Source: an uncultured bacterium
GTDB lineage: Bacteria; Armatimonadota; UBA5829; DSUL01
DNA length: 13,182 bases
Assembly: GCA_937967775.1 (NCBI GenBank)
Contig: CALCJH010000223.1
Span: 1-13,182, forward strand
Reading direction: 5' to 3'
Under the pieces are notes generated by a model. That model ran no database searches. It worked only from the letters and a program-made list of their open reading frames with translations, and had not been told where the DNA came from. A program made the position numbers and the translations under genes. This document shows positions 9,179 through 13,182 of this stretch, in pieces (position 1 is the first letter of the stretch; each line of letters starts with the position of its first letter).

Positions 9179-9255
9179 TGGTCCCGCCGCTGCCTTCGAA
9201 GACGTTTGCCATTTTCGTTTTCCGGGCGGAGGCGGGCTGGAGGCAGGAAACGTAG

Positions 9256-9558
9256 ATGAAGATTTCGCAGTTCGAGTCGGGAAAAGCGGGAGCGGACGGG
9301 CAGGCGGCAGCCCGGGGGAAAATTCTACCGGAGGAGTTCCGGGCGTCACTTCGGCGTGAGAAGTATCAAGGCCGGCCGAGGACTTCTCGGGAGGAGGCCG
9401 TCGATGTAGCGATGAAAGCCCTGGAGGAGGTTCCCGATGTGCGGGAGGACCTGGTGGCCGACATCAAGGCCCGGCTGGAGCGAGGAGAGTACCGGGTGGA
9501 TCCGGCTGAGGTGGGCGAGATGATGCTGCGCCGGATGCGGGCGGACCGGATCCGCTAG
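9256..9558 (+). CDS. flgM: Anti-sigma-28 factor FlgM
   Basis: FlgM-family protein of 100 aa. It binds the flagellar sigma factor FliA (sigma-28) in the cytoplasm and holds back late flagellar genes until the hook is finished, when it is exported. Residues 1-40 are polar and likely disordered, as in known FlgM. Residues 46-97 carry the conserved sigma-binding helices: EEAVDVAMKALEEVPDVRED, then the G-x-Y-x-V-D-P pattern (GEYRVDPAEVGEMMLRRM). The start is ATG at 9256 with GGAGG at 9239-9243, a slightly long spacing of 12 bases. No other flagellar gene lies in the window, so this flgM stands apart from the usual flagellar clusters. Its leader carries a cyclic di-GMP riboswitch and a sigma-28-like promoter. 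Confidence 0.88.
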   Translation: MKISQFESGKAGADGQAAARGKILPEEFRASLRREKYQGRPRTSREEAVDVAMKALEEVPDVREDLVADIKARLERGEYRVDPAEVGEMMLRRMRADRIR

Positions 9559-9589
9559 AAGTCTGAGATACCTACCCTTTTCGCTTATC

Positions 9590-9619
9590 GGAGCCCGTCG
9601 CCGTTCGGTGGCGGGCTCC
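9590..9619 (+). terminator. Strong hairpin after flgM, no U-tract
   Basis: GGAGCCCGTCGCC (9590-9602), loop GTTC and GGTGGCGGGCTCC (9607-9619) form a 13-bp stem with two G-T wobbles. It begins 31 bases after the flgM stop. The following bases (AGCGCGTACGG) are not T-rich on either strand, so it is at best a weak terminator and may allow read-through into parA. Confidence 0.45.
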
Positions 9620-9678
9620 AGCGCGTACGGCGAGCAGAAGACGCCGGGCGATGCCGTGCAGGAACCGCGCCGCGAAGG

Positions 9679-9684
9679 TATAAA
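9679..9684 (+). promoter_or_regulatory. Candidate -10 element for parA
   Basis: TATAAA lies 62 bases before the parA start, inside the 187-base gap after flgM. The -35 region is poor (TGCAGG at 17 bases), so this is only a weak candidate. If it is not real, parAB would depend on read-through from flgM. Confidence 0.2.
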
Positions 9685-9745
9685 GCATGGCTGGATCTGG
9701 CCGGTCAGCCGGGGAGTATCCGGGAACGTTTGGGGAAGGGTTGTC

Positions 9746-10522
9746 TTGAGTCTGAAGTTTGCCGTCGTGAACCAGAAAGGAGGGGTGGGAAAGACCACCA
9801 CGGCGGTGAACATCGCCGCGTGTCTGGCGACCGAGGGCGAGCGCGTGCTTCTGGTGGATATGGACCCCCAGGCGAATGCCACCACGGGCTGCGGGCTGGA
9901 CCGCAAGCAGATTCGGACAACGATCTACGATGCCTTGATCGGTGGTGCACCCATGGAAGAGGCGGTGACGCCGTCACCGTTATCCAATCTGGATGTGGTG
10001 CCATCCACGCTGGACCTTGCCGGCGCCGACATCGAGCTGATCTCGATGATCTCACGGGAATCCCGCCTGAAAAACGCTCTGGTGGGAGTGGAGGAACGCT
10101 ACCGGTGGGTCTTCATTGATTGTCCTCCCGCCCTGGGGCTGTTGACCATCAACGTGCTGACCGCTGCTGATTTTGCTTTGATTCCCATCCAGTGCGAGTA
10201 TTACGCGCTGGAAGGGATCAGCCAGCTGCTCCGGACGATCGAACTGGTGCGCAGAGAGTTGAACCCTAGGCTGGAGATCGCCAAAGTGATTCTGACGATG
10301 TTCGATTACCGGACCAAACTGAGTCAGGATGTTGTGCGGGAAGTGCGAGAGTTCTTCGGGGAGCTTGTGTCTCCCACAGTGGTGCCGCGCAACGTGCGCT
10401 TGTCCGAAGCGCCGAGCCACGGGCTTCCCGTGATCGAGTATGACCCCCGCTCCAAGGGGGCAGAGAGTTACCGGCGGCTGGCGCTGGAGGTGATGAGGTT
10501 TGGACAGGAAAGGTCTGGGTAA
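9746..10522 (+). CDS. parA: Chromosome partitioning ATPase ParA/Soj
   Basis: ParA-type ATPase, 258 aa with the chosen start, the normal length for chromosomal Soj proteins. The deviant Walker A KGGVGKTTT (residues 11-19, signature Lys11 and Lys16) begins right after the N-terminal strand. LLVDMDPQANATTG and the Walker B FIDCPPALG follow, and the PRNVRLSEAPSHGLPVIEYD segment near the end is typical of the family. ATP-bound ParA dimers coat the nucleoid and move ParB-parS complexes. I chose TTG at 9746 because GGGAAGGG ends five bases upstream and because MSLKFAVVNQKGG matches homologue N-termini. The frame is open back to 9608, but that extension starts inside a hairpin and looks non-coding. 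It overlaps parB by 23 bases. Confidence 0.95.
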   Translation: MSLKFAVVNQKGGVGKTTTAVNIAACLATEGERVLLVDMDPQANATTGCGLDRKQIRTTIYDALIGGAPMEEAVTPSPLSNLDVVPSTLDLAGADIELISMISRESRLKNALVGVEERYRWVFIDCPPALGLLTINVLTAADFALIPIQCEYYALEGISQLLRTIELVRRELNPRLEIAKVILTMFDYRTKLSQDVVREVREFFGELVSPTVVPRNVRLSEAPSHGLPVIEYDPRSKGAESYRRLALEVMRFGQERSG

Positions 10523-11369
10523 GGGTCTCTCTGCGCTGATACCCACAGCGGAGCCGGGTGGCGTGATGGAACTGGAGGTGGACTGCATCTCACTGAATCC
10601 GCGTCAGCCCCGCAAGACGCTGGACGAGTCCGCGATCCAGGAGCTAGCAGCGTCTATCCGGGAGCACGGAATCATCCAGCCAGTGGTGGTGCGCCCGGCG
10701 GGCGAAGGCCGTTACGAGCTGGTGGCGGGGGAGCGGCGTCTGAGGGCGGCGCGCGTTGCAGGTTTGCGCAAGGTCCCCGCTCTGGTGCGCGAGATGGAGG
10801 ATCAGCAGTCGCTGGAGGTGGCGCTGATCGAGAACATCCAGCGGGAGGACATCAGCCCGATGGACGCGGCCCGGGCTTACCGGCGGCTGATGGATGAGTT
10901 CGATCTTTCGCAGGAGGAGCTTGCAGCACGGGTCGGAAAGTCCCGCCCTGCGATCGCCAACACCCTGCGGCTTCTGCAGCTTCCCGAGGCCATCCAGCAG
11001 AGGGTAGAGAAGGGAGATCTCTCAGAGGGTCACGCAAGAGCCCTGCTGTCCATCCCGAATCCGAATGGACAACTTCTGGTTGCGGATGAGATCATCCGCA
11101 AAGGGGCTTCCGTGCGGGAGGCGGAGCGGATGGCGCGCTCGTGGAACTCCGCGGCGAAAGGCCGGTCTGTTTCACGTGAAACATCGCCCCACCCCGCCCG
11201 CACCGAGCTGGCTGCAGTGGAAGAACAGTTGCGCGATCTTTTCAAGACGCGGGTTCGTGTGCACTACGCGGAGGATCGCGGAAGGATCGAGATCGAGTTC
11301 TACGGACAGGACGATTTGAACAGGATTCTGGAGCTCATCGGAGGGATCTGGAACCGGCGGCCCGTCTAG
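10500..11369 (+). CDS. parB: Chromosome partitioning protein ParB/Spo0J
   Basis: ParB family CTPase clamp, 289 aa, which binds parS and spreads along DNA to form the partition complex. The N-terminal MDRKGLGKGLSALIP motif stimulates ParA ATPase in relatives. The CTP-binding region includes GIIQPVVVRP (57-66), GERRLRA (78-84) and ENIQRED (111-117). The helix-turn-helix is about 136-158 (LSQEELAARVGKSRPAIAN). The C-terminal dimer domain covers about 235-285. The start is TTG at 10500, set by an excellent GGAGGTGAT at 10486-10494 inside parA. A perfect parS palindrome lies in codons 223-228, in the linker between the DNA-binding and dimer domains. Its stop codon sits in a hairpin shared with the convergent uracil-DNA glycosylase gene. 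Confidence 0.96.
   Translation: MDRKGLGKGLSALIPTAEPGGVMELEVDCISLNPRQPRKTLDESAIQELAASIREHGIIQPVVVRPAGEGRYELVAGERRLRAARVAGLRKVPALVREMEDQQSLEVALIENIQREDISPMDAARAYRRLMDEFDLSQEELAARVGKSRPAIANTLRLLQLPEAIQQRVEKGDLSEGHARALLSIPNPNGQLLVADEIIRKGASVREAERMARSWNSAAKGRSVSRETSPHPARTELAAVEEQLRDLFKTRVRVHYAEDRGRIEIEFYGQDDLNRILELIGGIWNRRPV
11168..11183. promoter_or_regulatory. parS centromere-like site (perfect 16-bp palindrome)
   Basis: TGTTTCACGTGAAACA equals the widely conserved chromosomal parS consensus first defined in Bacillus subtilis, with all 16 bases matching. It lies inside parB, from the third base of codon 223 to the end of codon 228 (peptide VSRET). It is the nucleation site for ParB loading. I found no second full site in the window. 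Confidence 0.95.
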
Positions 11370-11390
11370 GCGAGGTAGGCACCTGCCTAG
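11366..11390. terminator. Hairpin shared by convergent parB and uracil-DNA glycosylase genes
   Basis: CTAGGC (11366-11371) pairs with GCCTAG (11385-11390), and AGGT (11373-11376) pairs with ACCT (11381-11384), with one bulged G and an AGGC loop. The parB stop TAG lies in the left arm and the stop of the opposite gene lies in the right arm. No T-run follows on the downstream side in either direction, so it is a candidate bidirectional end structure and not a classic terminator. Confidence 0.4.
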
Positions 11391-12025
11391 AAAAGAGTCT
11401 TCCTCGCTTCCCTGCGCACCTCGATGACCTTGAGCCGAGCGGCTTCAATGTCCTGAACAAGCGTCTTGCGGGCCTCAAGGAATGCCTGCCCCCCTTGACG
11501 CAAAATGTAGGCAGGATGCAGGGCGGCAATGGCGTAGCGCGCGTAGGGGACCTCAAAGAACTTTCCACGCTCTTGAGTCATCCGGAAGTTCTTGTGGATC
11601 AGGAGACTGGCCGATGGGGCTCCTAGGCACAGTACCACTAATGGCTTCACGATCGCCAGCTGTTGCTGTAACCAGGGGTTGCAGGCGGCGATCTCCTGAA
11701 GGGTGGGTGCGCGGTTCCTCTTGCGGCCGTTCTCCACGATGCACGCCCGGCACTTCACAACATTCGCGATGTAAACGTGCCTGCGGGTGATCCCGTTCTC
11801 CGCCAGGCACTCATCTAGCAGGGCGCCGGCCCTGCCCACAAAAGGCCGCCCTGTCAGATCTTCCCGTTCTCCCGGCCCTTCTCCCACGATCATCAGAGGC
11901 GCCTGCGGGTTGCCTTCCCCGAAGACCACTGTCGTCCGGGTCTGGGAGAGTCCGCACGCCGTGCACGTAGTGGCCCGGGCGGCGATTTGGGCCAGCTGAG
12001 CGGCCGCGTCCTGCACCTCAATCAC
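11387..12025 (-). CDS. Uracil-DNA glycosylase, family 4-like (Fe-S)
   Basis: Removes uracil from DNA as the first step of base excision repair; 212 aa with the chosen start. Motif A is GEGPGEREDLTGRPFVGRAG (about 49-68) and the later active-site motif is LHPAYILR, as in the Thermus/Archaeoglobus-type family. Candidate 4Fe-4S ligands are Cys21 and Cys24 (CTAC), Cys92 (VKC) and Cys115 (AACNPW). Between the last two there are 23 positions, longer than the about 16 I recall for typical members, and an extra Cys95 lies in the insert. No KRIH-like motif of UdgX is seen. I chose GTG at 12025: it overlaps the HIT stop (GTGA) and has GGAGGG six bases upstream. The longer frame to 12061 runs deeper into the HIT gene without better signals. 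Confidence 0.88.
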   Translation of the reverse strand: MIEVQDAAAQLAQIAARATTCTACGLSQTRTTVVFGEGNPQAPLMIVGEGPGEREDLTGRPFVGRAGALLDECLAENGITRRHVYIANVVKCRACIVENGRKRNRAPTLQEIAACNPWLQQQLAIVKPLVVLCLGAPSASLLIHKNFRMTQERGKFFEVPYARYAIAALHPAYILRQGGQAFLEARKTLVQDIEAARLKVIEVRREARKTLF

Positions 12026-12504
12026 TCCAAACCCTCCGCCAGGGCGTGCAGTTTTCCCCACACCTCTTCCAGCGCCTCAGGGAGCACCTTAGTGTCGGCC
12101 AGGACGGGCATGAAGTTCGTGTCGCCGTTCCACCGCGGAACAATGTGTAAATGGATGTGGTCCACGATCCCTGCGCCCGCTACCCTTCCCAGATTGATCC
12201 CGACATTGAACCCGTCCGGATCACCCATCTTCCGCAGCAGCGAGATGGCTTCATCCACCAACTCCAGGAGTTGCAGGCGAGCTTCGGGGGGCAGCTCGGA
12301 GATCTCTGCCGTATGCTGATACGGAGCGGCGAGCAGGTGGCCGTTGTTGTAGGGGAAGGCGTTCAACATCAGGAACCCGTGTTCCCGCCGGCGCACGATC
12401 ATCGCATCCTGGTCACCCAGGCGGGGTTTGTCGCAGAAGATGCACCCCCGTGTCTCCGGGGTATTGATGTACTGCATCCTCCAGGGTGCCCATAACCGTT
12501 CCAC
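12022..12504 (-). CDS. HIT family nucleotide hydrolase/phosphorylase
   Basis: Histidine triad protein of 160 aa. The triad DHIHLHIVPRW has His116, His118 and His120 plus the Trp often seen after it; the middle region GFNVGINLGRVAGAGIVDH (98-116) is typical. Cys21 and Cys24 (CIFC) form one half of a likely zinc site. The N-terminus MERLWAPWRM places it in the branch annotated as AP4A phosphorylase or HIT-domain protein in many phyla. Known relatives act on dinucleoside polyphosphates or nucleoside phosphoramidates; the substrate here is unknown. The start is GTG at 12504 with AGGAGG a few bases upstream. It lies between the DUF1844 gene (22-base gap) and the uracil-DNA glycosylase gene (4-base overlap), suggesting one transcript. 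Confidence 0.92.
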   Translation of the reverse strand: MERLWAPWRMQYINTPETRGCIFCDKPRLGDQDAMIVRRREHGFLMLNAFPYNNGHLLAAPYQHTAEISELPPEARLQLLELVDEAISLLRKMGDPDGFNVGINLGRVAGAGIVDHIHLHIVPRWNGDTNFMPVLADTKVLPEALEEVWGKLHALAEGLE

Positions 12505-12526
12505 GTGTGCTCCTCCTGGGTCCCCC

Positions 12527-12982
12527 TTAGCTTTGTTCGCCGCTCTTTGAACGCTCCAGGAAGTTGACCCGGAGGTCCGTCAGCGACTGGCGGATCTGGC
12601 GGTTCGTCTGCTCGTCCAGATAGGGATACAGGCGCCGGGCGACGTCTTCGAACGTGTCAATCGCCAGCCGTGCCTGGTTCAGATCCACCTCAGCCTTTCG
12701 GGTCACGGGGTTTGCAATGAGTCCCATCCACTGCCAGGCCGCAGCGCCGAGGAGGCTCAGCATGTAAGCAAGCAGATCGGGCACCTCGGCGCTCATCTGC
12801 TCGCTGGTCTCACAAACTGTGTCATTCTGCGGCGTTTGTGCTCCCGCTCCGCTGACAGTCGTAGCTTCCGCTTGCCCGGTCTCAGAGTCTTTCTCACTGG
12901 GAGCTTCGCCGGAAGACTCCTCGCCTGTTATCAGCCGCCGCTTGTCAACCACCTGGAATCCTTCTGACTCTTGATCCGGCAT
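12527..12982 (-). CDS. DUF1844 family protein
   Basis: Protein of 151 aa with no known function. The first 60 residues are acidic and low in complexity (rich in Glu, Ser, Thr, Gly), probably disordered. The conserved part (about 66-145) fits DUF1844: a helical LLAYMLSLLGAAAWQWMGL segment, NPVTRKAEVDLNQARLAID, then an amphipathic helix ending in SLTDLRVNFLE. The hydrophobic helix could be membrane-associated or buried; it is too weak to call a transmembrane segment. I chose ATG at 12982 because GGAAGGAG lies eight bases upstream; the open frame up to 13087 has no such signal. It is first in a likely three-gene operon with the HIT and uracil-DNA glycosylase genes. Confidence 0.82.
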   Translation of the reverse strand: MPDQESEGFQVVDKRRLITGEESSGEAPSEKDSETGQAEATTVSGAGAQTPQNDTVCETSEQMSAEVPDLLAYMLSLLGAAAWQWMGLIANPVTRKAEVDLNQARLAIDTFEDVARRLYPYLDEQTNRQIRQSLTDLRVNFLERSKSGEQS

Positions 12983-13182
12983 CGTATGCGCTCCTTCCGT
13001 CCGAGCAAACCTGTGGTGCAAAGGACTCAGCCTGCTTCCCCACGCCGCTACTTGGACCTGCGTGGACCGGCCCAATGTGGCGAACACCGGGGCGTAAATC
13101 AGATTATCTCATTCCCCTGCCGCCAGGCAATGACGGCGCGTCTGAAATACCACCAGACGGGATCTCGTTAGGCTCCTTTGAC
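12983..13182. other. Upstream region of the DUF1844 operon
   Basis: These 200 bases to the window edge hold a minus-strand promoter candidate and a leader of about 115 bases. I see no convincing gene, tRNA or repeat here; short open frames on either strand lack ribosome binding sites and family-like sequence. Confidence 0.6.
13103..13130 (-). promoter_or_regulatory. Candidate promoter of DUF1844-HIT-UDG operon
   Basis: On the minus strand TTGCCT (13130-13125, 4 of 6 to TTGACA) and GATAAT (13108-13103, 5 of 6 to TATAAT) are 16 bases apart. Transcription would begin near 13096. Good match for a housekeeping promoter, but not verified. Confidence 0.42.

Larger units (their letters stand above)
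8783..9255. other. Divergent intergenic control region between atp operon and flgM
   Basis: No convincing gene lies in these 473 bases. From left to right they hold the atp leader and its minus-strand promoter candidate (8860-8868), a plus-strand extended -10 candidate (8967-8975), an A/T-rich imperfect hairpin (GAGAA/TTCTC and GTT/AAC, about 9003-9026), a sigma-28-like promoter (9036-9063), the GEMM-I riboswitch (9090-9178) and its expression platform up to the flgM ribosome binding site. Confidence 0.8.

Noticed and set aside
9608..9745. In-frame N-terminal extension of ParA from a GTG at 9608
   Set aside because: The GTG lies inside the hairpin after flgM, has no ribosome binding site, and the extension is unlike ParA N-termini; TTG at 9746 has a good one.
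12971..13171. Short plus-strand open frame at the right end
   Set aside because: Overlaps the DUF1844 start and promoter candidate, with no ribosome binding site or recognisable sequence.

Overview
The window (roughly 60% G+C by eye) comes from a flagellated, non-proteobacterial bacterium. Many genes use TTG or GTG starts. The F-ATPase operon opens with atpZ and atpI, and DUF1844 and 'MERLWAPWR' HIT proteins are present. This mix would suit Armatimonadota or a related deep-branching phylum, but that placement is only a guess from gene content. No mobile elements, CRISPR arrays, rRNA or tRNA genes were seen.

Layout. (1) 1-1265, minus strand: the 5' part of an exported transglutaminase-like protein, cut by the window edge. 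(2) 1358-8782, minus strand: a complete F1Fo ATP synthase operon, read right to left as atpZ-atpI-atpB-atpE-atpF-atpH-atpA-atpG-atpD-atpC. A possible extended -10 promoter lies near 8860-8868. Two hairpins sit between genes, one at atpB/atpE and one at atpG/atpD. (3) 8783-9255: a divergent control region holding the atp promoter candidate, plus-strand promoter candidates (one sigma-28-like) and a very good GEMM-I (cyclic di-GMP-I) riboswitch. (4) 9256-11369, plus strand: flgM (anti-sigma-28), then parA and parB overlapping by 23 bases. A perfect 16-bp parS palindrome lies inside the parB coding sequence. (5) 11387-12982, minus strand and convergent with parB: DUF1844 protein, HIT hydrolase and family-4-type uracil-DNA glycosylase, tightly packed with a promoter candidate at about 13103-13130.

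How the parts work together. The atp operon makes the whole rotary ATP synthase plus the two small assembly/ion-transport membrane proteins usual at its head. The c subunit carries Gln, Glu, Ser and Tyr at the positions used for Na+ binding in sodium-driven rings, but lacks the Thr, so the coupling ion is open. ParA/ParB and the in-gene parS form a chromosome segregation module, as is common near replication origins. FlgM holds back sigma-28 (FliA), and its mRNA leader appears to sense cyclic di-GMP, which would tie late flagellar gene expression directly to the motile/sessile second messenger.

The most noteworthy signals are the riboswitch on an isolated flgM, the parS site in the linker-coding part of parB, and the partial sodium signature in AtpE.
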